39,930 nt of DNA from Clostridiales bacterium (GCA_012728815.1 JAAYEI010000040.1:1-39930), one strand, 5' to 3'; shown: positions 1 through 8,760, counted from the stretch's first letter. Notes: generated by a model not told the origin, from the sequence alone. Made by a program: numbers and translations.

Positions 1-121
1 TTCCTTTTAGCTCTTTTTTGGCGCGTGCTGAAGAGCGTAAATTGGACTGGAGAATCGGTTGGGATAGCACAAGCAGCTGTTTGAAGGAACGACCATAGCG
101 CGAATCACTTTTTTCAGCAGG
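1..121. other. unresolved 5' flank, not homologous to the MutS gene it abuts
   Basis: This stretch is more AT-rich than what follows. It does not continue the MutS-like reading frame in a recognisable way: the frame is open from position 68 after a TAG at 65-67, but MutS-like residues begin only at about position 125. I could not identify a gene on either strand. It may be the edge of an insertion element or an assembly join. The opposite window end also shows a gene cut off by foreign-looking sequence. Confidence 0.4.
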
Positions 122-133
122 CCCTATTTCATC

Positions 134-562
134 GTGGAGATCAAGAGCCTGCGGCGCATCCTGACAGCCACCATGCAGGAACCCCTGGTTCTGTGCTTCA
201 TTGACGAGATCCTCAGGGGCACCAACACCATCGAGCGCATCGCCTCCTCCACCTCCCTGCTGCGCTACCTGCGCAGCCAGCCCGCCCTGTGCATGGCCGC
301 CACCCACGACATCGAACTGACCCAGCTGCTGCCTGACTACCAGCAGTTCCACTTCCGGGAGGAGATGACCAACACAGGCATGACCTTCCCCTACCGCCTC
401 ATGACCGGTCCCAGCACCACCCGCAACGCCATCCGCCTGCTGGCCCAACTGGATTTTCCGGATAGGGTGGTTGCAGGTGCGGATGCCCTGGCCGCGGGCT
501 TTGCAAACAGCGGGGCCTGGGAGCAGGCAGCGCAAAACCGCATCAAGAAGGAAGGCCAATGA
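134..562 (+). CDS. MutS-family ATPase, C-terminal fragment
   Basis: This is the C-terminal half of a MutS-like ATPase domain (domain V), the part that couples ATP hydrolysis to DNA mismatch or junction recognition. Residues visible are the Walker B segment VLCFIDEILRGTNT, the following helix IERIASSTSLL and the switch histidine motif AATHDIEL. The Walker A loop, clamp and connector domains are absent. GTG at 134 is the nominal start, but homology (YFIVEIKSL) already begins at about 125, so this is a truncated gene and not a natural start. The length resembles the last sixth of a 550-900 residue MutS-type protein. The family member resembles the MutS-like proteins of Firmicutes more than canonical MutS, but the fragment is too short to be certain. 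It is probably non-functional as it stands. Confidence 0.75.
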   Translation: MEIKSLRRILTATMQEPLVLCFIDEILRGTNTIERIASSTSLLRYLRSQPALCMAATHDIELTQLLPDYQQFHFREEMTNTGMTFPYRLMTGPSTTRNAIRLLAQLDFPDRVVAGADALAAGFANSGAWEQAAQNRIKKEGQ

Positions 563-741
563 AAATGCCCTTCATGACGCCAATTTCCTTCTGAACACTG
601 ACACCGCCCGAGAACCGTACCGCCAGCCTGCCGCCCTGCCCCCCTAATCAGCACCCGGGCAGAAAACGGGAATACCTGAAGGCTCAGGCCTTCCCGGGCC
701 AGGTGGTTCCGGACATCAGCAACACCCGGAATGATCCGGAT

Positions 742-769
742 TTGAAGCATTATTTCCCCCAAGGATAAT
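742..769 (+). promoter_or_regulatory. sigma-A-type promoter for the VanW gene
   Basis: TTGAAG at 742-747 and GATAAT at 764-769 are separated by 16 bp, about 45 nt upstream of the start codon. Upstream at 678-693 is a small hairpin GAAGGC-TCAG-GCCTTC of unknown role. Confidence 0.45.
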
Positions 770-814
770 TTTCTGCCCCTCCTTCGTCCAATGGATGAAA
801 GGGAGGTTGCGTCC

Positions 815-1801
815 ATGAAAAAGTCTGTTGCCCTGGCCCTGGTGCTTGTATGCGTCCTGGCTGACCTGCCCGCCCTGGGCCAAAGCGCCCTCTACACAGC
901 CACAGCCACAGTGGATTTTCATCTGCGGGCTGCGCCGAAAGAAAGCGCCCGCAGGCTGCGCCTGGTTCCGGAGGACAGCAAGGTGATGGTGCTGGAAGCT
1001 GGGGAGGAATGGTGCGAAATCACCGTGGAACACAAAACCGGCTACGCCCGCACCCGCTGGCTGGCCAAGTTCTGCGCCCTGGACCCGGCACACGAAATCC
1101 CAGGAAGACTTTCCCAGTCCGGCATCCTCACCCTGAAAACCCCGGCCCGGGTGGCGGTGCCCGGCTACGCGGGCAACCAGCTGCGCCCCGGGCACGTGGT
1201 GGCGGTGCATCAGGTCCAGGGCGACAGGGCCCTCCTCCACATGCACAGGGACATGGCGGCCCTGCCGGTACAGGAAGCGGGCTTCACCCCCTTTGTGCCC
1301 TGGCAGGAAGCCCAGGAGGGGGACTTGCTGTACGCCTTCACCACCTATTACAACGAAGAGACAGGCGGCAGGCTGGCCGCAAACCGGGCCTTCAACATCG
1401 AAAAAGCGGCCGGGCTGCTCGAGAACCTGGTGGTGCCCCGGGACGGCGCCTTCTCCTTCAACCAGGTGTGTGCCCCCTACCTGAAAAGCAAGGGCTACCA
1501 GCTGGCCCCCATCATCGGCGGCAACGGCAAGGGGTATGGCGGGGGCGTGTGCCAGCTGTCCACCACCCTCTACAACGCCGCCCTGGGTTTACCCCTGAGG
1601 ATTGACAAGTGGGAGGTGCACCGGAAGCGGGGCGTGGAGTATGTCCCCCAGTATTTTGACGCCGCTGTGGGCGATTACAGTGATCTGGCCTTCACCAACC
1701 TGCTGCCCTACCCCCTGCGCCTGTCCGTCCTGCCCCAGGAAGGCGCCCTGACAGTGCTCTTTTACCGGGAAGGGGGTCAGGGCCGTGCCCAGGCAAAATA
1801 G
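815..1801 (+). CDS. exported SH3b-VanW domain protein
   Basis: This is a 328-residue protein with a signal peptide (about residues 1-23), a bacterial SH3-like segment (about 27-85, with LRAAP and the GYARTRWL strand) and a C-terminal VanW domain (about 185-300, with the conserved GGGVCQLSTTLYNAAL stretch). SH3b domains bind cell-wall peptides or glycans. VanW domains occur in vancomycin-resistance clusters and in many exported Firmicute proteins, but their biochemical role is not established. ATG 815 is preferred over ATG 791 because GGGAGG lies 8 nt upstream and the signal peptide then begins at MKK. The next gene starts inside the last codons, so the VanW protein is probably co-expressed with the sigma factor. 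No other resistance genes are present. Confidence 0.85.
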   Translation: MKKSVALALVLVCVLADLPALGQSALYTATATVDFHLRAAPKESARRLRLVPEDSKVMVLEAGEEWCEITVEHKTGYARTRWLAKFCALDPAHEIPGRLSQSGILTLKTPARVAVPGYAGNQLRPGHVVAVHQVQGDRALLHMHRDMAALPVQEAGFTPFVPWQEAQEGDLLYAFTTYYNEETGGRLAANRAFNIEKAAGLLENLVVPRDGAFSFNQVCAPYLKSKGYQLAPIIGGNGKGYGGGVCQLSTTLYNAALGLPLRIDKWEVHRKRGVEYVPQYFDAAVGDYSDLAFTNLLPYPLRLSVLPQEGALTVLFYREGGQGRAQAK

Positions 1802-2387
1802 TTGTGGCGCAGATGACAACATTCAGGCAATCAGTCGTCCAATCAGCATGGAGATGGGGGGATTTTGGAAAATCGTGAACCGTCCTGAGGGTTTGGCCGC
1901 CCAGCACGCCGTGGAAGGGTTGATGCGCGAACATGGTGACAGCATCCTGCGGCTTTGCTTTGTGTACCTGAGAGACTACCACCTGGCCGAGGACGCCATG
2001 CAGGAAACCTTCCTGAAGGCCTACCGGGGCTTTACCGGCTTCCGGGGGGACAGCGGGGAAAAAACCTGGCTGACCCGCATCGCCATCAACGTGTGCAAGG
2101 ACATCACCAAAAGCGCCTGGATGCGCCGGGTGAACCGGGGCATCTCCCTGCAGGACATCCCGGAGCCCGCCGCGCCGCCGGTGGAGGCGGACGACACCCT
2201 GATCACCGCCGTGATGGCCCTGCCCCGCAAGCTGAAAGAGGCCGTGCTGCTGTTTTATTACATGGGCCTGCCGGCTGGCGACGTGGCAAGCGCCCTGAAG
2301 GTCGCCCTGCCCACCGTCTACAAGCGCCTGAACAAAGCCCAGGACCTGCTGAGAATACAATTGGAGGGATGGCATGAAACCGAATGA
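1785..2387 (+). CDS. ECF-like RNA polymerase sigma factor
   Basis: This is a sigma-70 family member. Region 2 is recognised by LRLCFVYLRDYHLAEDAMQE and FLKAYRGF, and region 4 by the helix-turn-helix near LPAGDVASALKVALPTVYKR. It would direct RNA polymerase to a small regulon. The start is uncertain. GTG 1785 has AGGGGG 8 nt upstream and overlaps the VanW stop by 17 nt, suggesting translational coupling. ATG 1848 or 1854 and GTG 1875 are downstream alternatives that give a more usual ECF N-terminus. The gene overlaps the following membrane protein by 14 nt, the classic arrangement of a sigma factor and its anti-sigma factor. Regulation by that partner is inference. Confidence 0.85.
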   Translation: MPRQNSCGADDNIQAISRPISMEMGGFWKIVNRPEGLAAQHAVEGLMREHGDSILRLCFVYLRDYHLAEDAMQETFLKAYRGFTGFRGDSGEKTWLTRIAINVCKDITKSAWMRRVNRGISLQDIPEPAAPPVEADDTLITAVMALPRKLKEAVLLFYYMGLPAGDVASALKVALPTVYKRLNKAQDLLRIQLEGWHETE

Positions 2388-3189
2388 CAACAACCTGAGA
2401 ACCGCCATGGACCGCCGCCTCTCCGGAATGAAGGTGGAGGACAGGCACATTGCGGCCGTGTTCAGCAAGGCCCAGGGCAGGCAGCCCCGGCGCCGGGCCG
2501 TCTCCCTGGTGGTGGCCTTCGCCCTGGTGGCCCTGCTGGGCACTGCCCTGGCCATCAGCTGGCCCGCCACCATCAGCTGGATTCAGGGCATATATGGCGA
2601 CAGATGGGCCGACGAGCTCAAAGTCGGCACCCACATGCCCATCCACCAGGTGAAGGTGCTGGGCCAGGTGCGGTACGAGGTGCTGGAAGCCATTTATGTG
2701 GGGGAGGGCCAGGTGGACAAGGAGGACTATTCCTACCAACAGCATTCCCTGTACGGCACCATCCGCATCAGCCCGGCTGCAGACGCCAACATCGTGCTGT
2801 TGCCGGAGGACACCCTGCTGAGCGAGTATATCGGTTACAACAGCCACAAGGGGGAAACCGCACCCCCCGGCACCCCCACCTTCCTGCAGAAGGCCCTGGA
2901 AACAGACGCGGCCCTCCTGATCGCCACCGCCCGGCCCCACGGGGTACTGATCGACGGCGAGCTCCAGGAGGGGTGGGAAATCATGTATGACTACAGCAGC
3001 CACGGGGACGGCAGCCTAAGCTACCATTTCCAGGTGCCCATGGTGCCGGAAATGCCGGAATACCAGATCAAGATGAGCATCCAGTACTGGGAAATCACCC
3101 GGTCAGGAAAGCACCTGCGGGAAGGGCCGGACAGCAACTGGGTGCAGGACATGAACTGGGTGATCACCGTGAGGCCGGAGGGGAAATAG
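2374..3189 (+). CDS. membrane-anchored probable anti-sigma factor
   Basis: This is a 271-residue protein with a basic cytoplasmic N-terminus (residues 1-40), one transmembrane helix (about 41-62) and a roughly 200-residue extracytoplasmic domain. The N-terminal segment would be the sigma-binding part. The layout and the 14-nt overlap with the sigma gene match anti-sigma factors of Firmicute ECF systems (DUF4179-type architecture), although I see no diagnostic zinc motif such as HxxxCxxC. The outer domain is presumably the sensor. The neighbouring VanW/SH3b protein suggests a cell-envelope stimulus. The cognate relation is inferred from position alone. Confidence 0.6.
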   Translation: MKPNDNNLRTAMDRRLSGMKVEDRHIAAVFSKAQGRQPRRRAVSLVVAFALVALLGTALAISWPATISWIQGIYGDRWADELKVGTHMPIHQVKVLGQVRYEVLEAIYVGEGQVDKEDYSYQQHSLYGTIRISPAADANIVLLPEDTLLSEYIGYNSHKGETAPPGTPTFLQKALETDAALLIATARPHGVLIDGELQEGWEIMYDYSSHGDGSLSYHFQVPMVPEMPEYQIKMSIQYWEITRSGKHLREGPDSNWVQDMNWVITVRPEGK

Positions 3190-3275
3190 GCGGTTTCCCG
3201 GGTTTTGATCCACCTGCCAGGAAGCGGCTGCCTCCAGATGGCCGCAGATAAGCTGGCTGAAGCGCAAATACAAAT

Positions 3276-3306
3276 GCCAGGTTCCTGTACAGGGCCTGGC
3301 GTTTTG
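3276..3306 (+). terminator. Rho-independent terminator after the sigma/anti-sigma genes
   Basis: GCCAGG pairs with CCTGGC around an inner CCTG-TA-CAGG hairpin, followed by GTTTT. The 3190-3497 gap holds this hairpin and the next promoter. I see nothing else in it. Confidence 0.55.
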
Positions 3307-3442
3307 GCTGGCATTCGCAGCTTGGTATGAGCGCCCAAGCATTGCACCTGCCGGGCAACCGCCTGGGCCCCTGCCTGGCTGGCCGTCCATGCGGCCGGTG
3401 CCCGGGTAGATTCCCATCAGGAGGCAGGCCGGGGCGCCTTGC

Positions 3443-3471
3443 TTGTGCCTGCTTTGGTCTGGCGGTATAAT
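3443..3471 (+). promoter_or_regulatory. sigma-A-type promoter for DUF1292-uvrC
   Basis: TTGTGC at 3443-3448 and a consensus TATAAT at 3466-3471 are separated by 17 bp, 26 nt upstream of the DUF1292 start codon. Confidence 0.65.
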
Positions 3472-3497
3472 CAGGGCGAGGAAAGGGGGAGGGAACC

Positions 3498-3806
3498 ATG
3501 TCAGAGGAAGAGCGCCTGGACATTGTGGAAGGCACCGACGAGGATGGCAACCGCCTGCTGCTGACGGTGGAGAAGTATTTTTTTTACAACGGCGATGAGT
3601 ATGTGCTGCTCAAGGAGTACCAGGAGAAGGCCCAGCCGGCCCCCCCTGAGGAGCGGGAGACCCTCTACGTGATGCGGGTGGCCGTATCCCGGGACGAGGA
3701 AGGCGAGGAGATTGAGGATTTTGAGCCCGTGGAGGAGGAGCTGGCCCAGCGCCTCATCCCGGTCATCCGCGCGCGCTGGCAGGGCGGGGAGGGGCAGGAA
3801 GGCTGA
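3498..3806 (+). CDS. DUF1292 family protein
   Basis: This is a 102-residue acidic protein with the DUF1292 pattern: a beta strand LDIVEGTDEDGNRLLL, then FFYNGDEYVLL, then a conserved Glu-rich end (EEIEDFEPVEEEL). The family is widespread in Firmicutes, usually small and cytoplasmic, with no assigned function. The start has a purine-rich GGGGGAGGG just upstream. Only 5 nt separate it from uvrC, so the two are almost certainly transcribed together from the promoter at 3443-3471. Confidence 0.8.
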   Translation: MSEEERLDIVEGTDEDGNRLLLTVEKYFFYNGDEYVLLKEYQEKAQPAPPEERETLYVMRVAVSRDEEGEEIEDFEPVEEELAQRLIPVIRARWQGGEGQEG

Positions 3807-3811
3807 GCCCC

Positions 3812-5635
3812 ATGAATGACACCCTCAGGCGCAAAATCGCCCTGCTGCCGGACAGCCCCGGCTGCTACCTGATGAAGGGGCAGGGTGAGATTTTGTATGT
3901 GGGCAAGGCGGTCAACCTCAGCAACCGGGTGCGGGGCTATTTTACCAACCAGCCCCATTCGGCCAAGGTGCAGGCCCTGGTGGACCGGGTTGACGATTTT
4001 GACATCATCCTGGCCGCCACCAACCTGGAGGCGCTGGTGCTGGAGAGCAACCTGATCAAGCTGCACCGGCCCTACTACAACATCAAGCTGATGGATGACA
4101 AGCACTACCCCTACATCCGCATCAGCGTCAACGAGCCCTTCCCGCGGCTGACGGTGGCCCGCCGCGTGGAGAACGACGGCGCGCGCTACTTTGGGCCCTA
4201 CTACGGCACCGGTGCCATCCGCCAGTTGACCGGCGTGCTGCGCAACACCTTTCCGCTGCGCACCTGCAGGCTGCCCCTGCCGGGGCAAAAGAACCTGCGC
4301 CCCTGCCTGAACTATGAGATGGGCCAGTGCCTGGGCCCCTGCGCGGGGCTGGTGAGCGAGGCGGAGTACCAGGTGCTGGTGGACGAGGTCATCGCCTTTT
4401 TGAAGGGCCGCTACAAGCCGGTGGTGGAGCGCCTGGAAACCCAGATGCGGGAGGCCGCGGCCAAAATGCAGTTTGAGCGGGCCGCCCAGCTGCGCGACAG
4501 CATCAAAGACATCCTGGGCCTCATGGAGCAGCAAAACGCGCTGCAGACCTCCCGGGTGGACCAGGACGTGATTGCCGTGGCCCAGGACGGGCTGGACGCC
4601 ATGGCCCAGGTGCTGTTCATCCGCGGGGGCAAGATGCTGGAGGCGCGCTCCTTTGCCCTGCCCCGGGAGGGCAGCGAGCCGGTGCAGGAGGTGCTGGACG
4701 GCTTTGTCACCCAGTTCTATGAGGACCGCCTGCCCGCGCGCGAGGTGATTGCGCAGGCGGTTTCCGACCCCCAGACGATGGAGGCATGGCTGCGCGGCAA
4801 GCGCCGGGGCGCGGTCACCCTGACCCTGCCCAAGCGCGGGGACAAGAAAAAGCTGGTGGACAACGCCCTGCAAAACGCTAAAGACGCCCTCAACAAGCGC
4901 AACGCCCGCGAGCAGGTGGTGCAGGAGCGCACCCTGGGCGCCAGCCAGGAGCTGGCCCAGGCCCTGGGCCTGTCTGCCGTGCCCCGGCGCATTGAGGGCT
5001 TTGACGTGTCCAACACCCAGGGCAGCCAGTCCGTCGCCAGCATGGTGGTGTTCGTGGATGGCCTGCCCCAGCGCAAGGAATACCGCCATTTCAACATCAA
5101 AACGGTGGAAGGCCCGGACGATTTCGCCAGCCTCAACGAGGCCCTCACCCGCCGCTTCAAGCGCGCCCTGCTGCCGGACAAGCCCTGGCCGCTGCCGGAC
5201 CTCATCCTGGTGGACGGCGGCCCCCAGCAATTGGCCTACGCGCTGATGGCGCGGAACAGCCTGGGCCTGGACGTGCCCATTTTCTCCCTGGCCGAGCGCC
5301 TGGAGGAGGTCTACCTGCCCGACCGGGACGAGCCCCTGCTGCTTGACCGGCATTCGCCCACCCTGCACCTCATCCAGCGTATCCGGGACGAGGCGCACCG
5401 CTTTGGCATCACCCGCCACCGCAAGCTGCGGGGCCAGGCCAGCCTTCGCTCGCGCCTGGAGGAGGTGCCCGGCATTGGCCCCGCGCGCCGCCGCGCGTTG
5501 CTGGGCGCCTTTCGCTCCATGAAGGGCATCGCCCAGGCGGACGTGGCGGCGCTGGCCGCTGTGCCCGGCATGACACGCCAGGCTGCCCAGGCGCTGCACA
5601 GCGCGCTGCATGGGCAGGGGGAGGGCCATGCATGA
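3812..5635 (+). CDS. uvrC: excinuclease ABC subunit C
   Basis: UvrC makes the two incisions flanking a bulky DNA lesion in nucleotide excision repair, after UvrA and UvrB locate the damage. At 607 residues it is full length. The GIY-YIG nuclease (about 13-90, with GCYL and LYVGKAVNLSNRVRGYF) performs the 3' cut. The UVR motif (about 205-240, with MQFERAAQLRDSI) binds UvrB. The RNase H-like domain (with GFDVSNTQGSQSVAS and LVDGGPQQ) makes the 5' cut. Tandem helix-hairpin-helix motifs (VPGIGPARRRALL, VPGMTRQAAQAL) bind DNA at the C-terminus. It is co-transcribed with the DUF1292 gene and followed 52 nt later by two exported proteins. No defects are visible. Confidence 0.97.
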   Translation: MNDTLRRKIALLPDSPGCYLMKGQGEILYVGKAVNLSNRVRGYFTNQPHSAKVQALVDRVDDFDIILAATNLEALVLESNLIKLHRPYYNIKLMDDKHYPYIRISVNEPFPRLTVARRVENDGARYFGPYYGTGAIRQLTGVLRNTFPLRTCRLPLPGQKNLRPCLNYEMGQCLGPCAGLVSEAEYQVLVDEVIAFLKGRYKPVVERLETQMREAAAKMQFERAAQLRDSIKDILGLMEQQNALQTSRVDQDVIAVAQDGLDAMAQVLFIRGGKMLEARSFALPREGSEPVQEVLDGFVTQFYEDRLPAREVIAQAVSDPQTMEAWLRGKRRGAVTLTLPKRGDKKKLVDNALQNAKDALNKRNAREQVVQERTLGASQELAQALGLSAVPRRIEGFDVSNTQGSQSVASMVVFVDGLPQRKEYRHFNIKTVEGPDDFASLNEALTRRFKRALLPDKPWPLPDLILVDGGPQQLAYALMARNSLGLDVPIFSLAERLEEVYLPDRDEPLLLDRHSPTLHLIQRIRDEAHRFGITRHRKLRGQASLRSRLEEVPGIGPARRRALLGAFRSMKGIAQADVAALAAVPGMTRQAAQALHSALHGQGEGHA

Positions 5636-5687
5636 ATGGCATGGCCAGCCGCGTTGAATGGATGAAGGCCGGAAAGGAGGGGCTGGG

Positions 5688-7172
5688 ATGCGGTTGCGCG
5701 CGCTGATGGCCCTGGCCCTGGTGCTGGCGCTGCTGCTGTTGTGCGCGCCGGCGCTGGCGGGTTTCTCCCCGGGGCTGGACGCCCTGGGCAGCCACCTGGC
5801 AGGCGGCGCCTACCAGCTCAGCCTCAGCGCCACCCTGGATACCTGGCCGGACCTGGACCCGCGCAGCCTGTCCGCCCTGCAGGGCTGGCTGAAGAAGGCC
5901 CGGCTGGACCTGGTCATTCAGCAGGAGGACGCCTTCAGCCAGGCCGCGCTGTGGCAGGAGGACCAGCAGCTGCTCACCCTTCAGACCCGCGGGCTGGATG
6001 ACCAGGCCTGGCTGGCGCTTGCCACCCCCTGGATGCCCCCGGTCAGCTATGTGGGGCCAGTGGACAGCCCGCCCGGGCACACCCTGCTGGGATTGGGCCC
6101 CTGGCTGATGGACCCGCACCAGGCGGCCCAGGCTGCCCAGGCCCTGGCGCGGGAGGCGCTGCCCGGCCTGCTGCCCTATGAAAAGCCGGTCAAGACGGCG
6201 CTTTCCATCAAAAACGCCGGCCGGGGTGCCAGCCAGCTGGTGTATGCCCTCAAGGCGGAGGAGGCGCAGGCCTACTGGGCAGCTCACGCGCCCCGCCTGC
6301 TGCCCCGGCTGGAGGCGCTGCTGCAGGCCCTGCTGCCCGCCCGGGCGGCGTGGATTGGGGAGGCCCTCAGCACCCTTAGCCCGGACGGCGCCCTCACCCT
6401 CAAGCGGGTGCTGGACCAGGCGGGGGAGGACCTGGGCCTGCAGCTCACCGGCAACATCAGCCTGCTGGGCCGCCGGCACCGCCTCACCCTCTTTGGCGGC
6501 TGGTCGGCCACCGGGGGCTACCTCAGCCTCAAGCTGCCCGCCGCCCGGGGCAATGACACCTTTGAGCTGCAACTCTCCCTGGCCCGCCAGGACAACCGCC
6601 TCAAGGCCGACTGGCGCTTCAGGGAGGTGGCTGGCAAGGACCGGCACAGCGCGTCTGGCACCCTGGACCTCAAAAGCGTGGCGCAGGAGGGGGGCGAGCG
6701 CCTGCATGGCAGCCTGACTGCCCATTCCCAGCGCACGCTTGCCGGAACGCGCAGCAAACGCGATTTCACCCTCAAGCCGGAGTTGTATCTAAAGGAGGGG
6801 GCGCTCAGTGGCACCCTGGACATCAGCCAGCAGGTGGATGGCCGCCTGGCCCGCGCGCTCACCCTCAGCCTGCAAGGCCAGCCGCATGAGCCCCTGACCC
6901 CCCTTGCGGCCATGTCGGAAATTGCCCTGCACCAGGCGGAGGAGAGCCTGGTCGCGCTTGAACGCGCGCGGGTACAGACCGCGCTGCTGCCTGCCCTCAA
7001 GGGCTTCCTGCTGGCCCTGCCAGATGAGGTCCGCTACCTGGTTTTGCACGATATCGGCCGTGAGCGCCGTGCCCTGGAGCTGTCGGGGGTCGCGCCCCTG
7101 GCGGACACGGACGGCCCGTTCACCGTCATGCCGGAGAACGGCATCAACCCGCCCAAGGAGGAACACCCATGA
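5688..7172 (+). CDS. large exported protein of unknown function (first of a pair)
   Basis: This is a 494-residue protein with a long hydrophobic signal peptide (about residues 1-24, ending in APALA) and no lipobox cysteine. The rest is rich in Leu, Ala and Gln, with alternating amphipathic helices and beta-like segments such as LGLQLTGNISLLG and YLSLKLPAARG. No catalytic motif or family signature is recognisable. ATG 5688 is chosen over the in-frame ATG 5658 because AAAGGAGG lies 7 nt upstream and the signal peptide starts there. The stop overlaps the next gene's ATG (ATGA), so the two are translationally coupled. It may be distantly related to that neighbour. The function is unknown. Confidence 0.8.
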   Translation: MRLRALMALALVLALLLLCAPALAGFSPGLDALGSHLAGGAYQLSLSATLDTWPDLDPRSLSALQGWLKKARLDLVIQQEDAFSQAALWQEDQQLLTLQTRGLDDQAWLALATPWMPPVSYVGPVDSPPGHTLLGLGPWLMDPHQAAQAAQALAREALPGLLPYEKPVKTALSIKNAGRGASQLVYALKAEEAQAYWAAHAPRLLPRLEALLQALLPARAAWIGEALSTLSPDGALTLKRVLDQAGEDLGLQLTGNISLLGRRHRLTLFGGWSATGGYLSLKLPAARGNDTFELQLSLARQDNRLKADWRFREVAGKDRHSASGTLDLKSVAQEGGERLHGSLTAHSQRTLAGTRSKRDFTLKPELYLKEGALSGTLDISQQVDGRLARALTLSLQGQPHEPLTPLAAMSEIALHQAEESLVALERARVQTALLPALKGFLLALPDEVRYLVLHDIGRERRALELSGVAPLADTDGPFTVMPENGINPPKEEHP

Positions 7173-8713
7173 AACGAATCACCGCCCTGCTGCTGTGTGC
7201 CCTGCTGCTGCTGACCGGCCTGACTGCGGCGGCCACGGACTACACGCTGGATGAAAAGCTCTACAAGCAGGTCAAGGATGGCTCCGGCCTGCGCGCCACG
7301 CTGAGCACGCAAAAAACCGGCGGCGCCTTCAGCGTGCTGGACCCGGCCACCAACGCCATGCTCAACGCCCTGCTGCCCGGCGCTCAGCTCAGCCTGCGCT
7401 ACCTGAGCGGCGTGGGCACCCTCAAGGGCCAGGAGGAGCTGGAGCTGGGCCTCACCCGGGGCGGGCTGCCGCTGGCCGACCTTCACCTGCTCAAGGACAA
7501 CCAGTATGAGCAGCTCACCTCCAGCCTGCTGGGCGCCCTGCGCCTGGTGGACCAGCGCGATGGCGGCGTGCTCATGGCGCTGCTGTCAGGCAAGGACCCC
7601 ACCTGGCCGGGCATTGAAGGCCTGCTGTTCAAACTGAACACGGCCGAGTCCACCTGGCAGGGCCAGGTGGCCGGCAAGCTGGACACCTACCTGGTCAAGC
7701 TGACCGTCTGGCTGCAGGGCTACACCACCACCGAGGCGCTGCGCGACGCGGCCAACCGCCCCCAGACCAGGGTCACGGTGTCCGTGCCGCCGCTGCAGCT
7801 CAAGGCCCAGATCAAGCAGCTGCTGCTGGACGCCTACAACGACCAGGAGCTGCTGGCCCTGCTCGCCCAGGAGCTGGACGCCCGCCAGGAGGCCGCCTGG
7901 CTGCAGCCGGGGATGATGAACAGCTTTTTCCAGGCGCTGGACCAGCTGCAGCTTTCAGGCAACCTGGAAAGCACCCGCCTGCTGGATGAGACCGGCCAGG
8001 TGATAGAAAACAGCCTGACCCTGCCCCTGGGCGGCGCCAAGGGGCTGCTGCGGGCGCTGTACACCTTTACCGCCGATGAGGAAGGCGGCCAGACCGCGCT
8101 CATCCTGGAGCACGCCCCCAAGCAGGCGGGCAACACCCAGGGCGCGCTGACCACCCTGGCATACGAGGGCGGCACCTCCGATGACAGCGGGGAGCTGTCC
8201 TTTGCCGGCACCCTCACCCACACGCCCGAGCCCGATGCCACCGACTTCACTGTGGACGCCGGCCAGCAGGCCACGGCCAGCGTCTATGGCTTCAACCTGC
8301 TCTTCGCGCCTGGCCCCGAGCTGGTGGACAGCACGGGCCAGTCCAGCACCCGCGCCTTTGAGTTCACCCTGCGCCTGGTGCCCCAGGACGATGTCACCCG
8401 CGCGGCCCAGCTCATCAAGGCCCAGGTGCAGCTGTCCAGCCGCCTCAACTCGCGCTCGGCCACCTACTTCACCGGCACCCTCACCTGGCAGGACGAGGGC
8501 AGCCAGGCCCTGATTACCGCTGACATCACCGGCAACACCGCGCCGCCCTGGGCCATGGAGGCGGTGGACCCCACCGGCGCCACCCGGGTGGACAACCTGG
8601 GCCCTGACCAGCTGCGCGCGCTGTCCCAGCAGCTGCAGACCAGCCTGCAAAGCGCCATCACCGCGCTGATGGTGCGGCTGGTCACCCCGCCGGACACCGC
8701 GCCCGCGCCCTGA
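7169..8713 (+). CDS. large exported protein of unknown function (second of a pair)
   Basis: This is a 514-residue protein with a clear signal peptide (MKRITALLLCALLLL, cleavage near AATDY) and no lipobox. The mature part begins with an amphipathic region, then alternates helices (QIKQLLLDAYNDQELLALLAQEL) and beta-rich segments (GELSFAGTLTHTPEPDATDF; AFEFTLRLVPQDD), as in all-beta extracellular domains. It ends in a Pro/Ala tail. No enzyme motif is visible. It starts within the stop codon of the preceding exported protein, so the two are made from one mRNA. Size, export and sequence style suggest distant paralogy or a complex at the cell surface, which is inference only. Confidence 0.8.
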   Translation: MKRITALLLCALLLLTGLTAAATDYTLDEKLYKQVKDGSGLRATLSTQKTGGAFSVLDPATNAMLNALLPGAQLSLRYLSGVGTLKGQEELELGLTRGGLPLADLHLLKDNQYEQLTSSLLGALRLVDQRDGGVLMALLSGKDPTWPGIEGLLFKLNTAESTWQGQVAGKLDTYLVKLTVWLQGYTTTEALRDAANRPQTRVTVSVPPLQLKAQIKQLLLDAYNDQELLALLAQELDARQEAAWLQPGMMNSFFQALDQLQLSGNLESTRLLDETGQVIENSLTLPLGGAKGLLRALYTFTADEEGGQTALILEHAPKQAGNTQGALTTLAYEGGTSDDSGELSFAGTLTHTPEPDATDFTVDAGQQATASVYGFNLLFAPGPELVDSTGQSSTRAFEFTLRLVPQDDVTRAAQLIKAQVQLSSRLNSRSATYFTGTLTWQDEGSQALITADITGNTAPPWAMEAVDPTGATRVDNLGPDQLRALSQQLQTSLQSAITALMVRLVTPPDTAPAP

Positions 8714-8734
8714 GACAAGCCCGGCCTTTTCCGC

Positions 8735-8760
8735 CTGGCCGCGCCCACCCGCGCGGCCAG
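8735..8760. other. strong GC hairpin after the exported-protein pair
   Basis: CTGGCCGCGC pairs perfectly with GCGCGGCCAG around a 6-nt loop, enclosed by an outer pairing of TTTCCGCC with GGCGGAAA. No U-run follows, so it could be an mRNA-stabilising or weak terminating structure. Confidence 0.4.

Noticed and set aside
3665..5629. A 654-codon minus-strand open frame antisense to uvrC
   Set aside because: uvrC is fully supported by domains. The antisense product is low-complexity His/Gln/Gly/Leu-rich, typical of GC-rich shadows.
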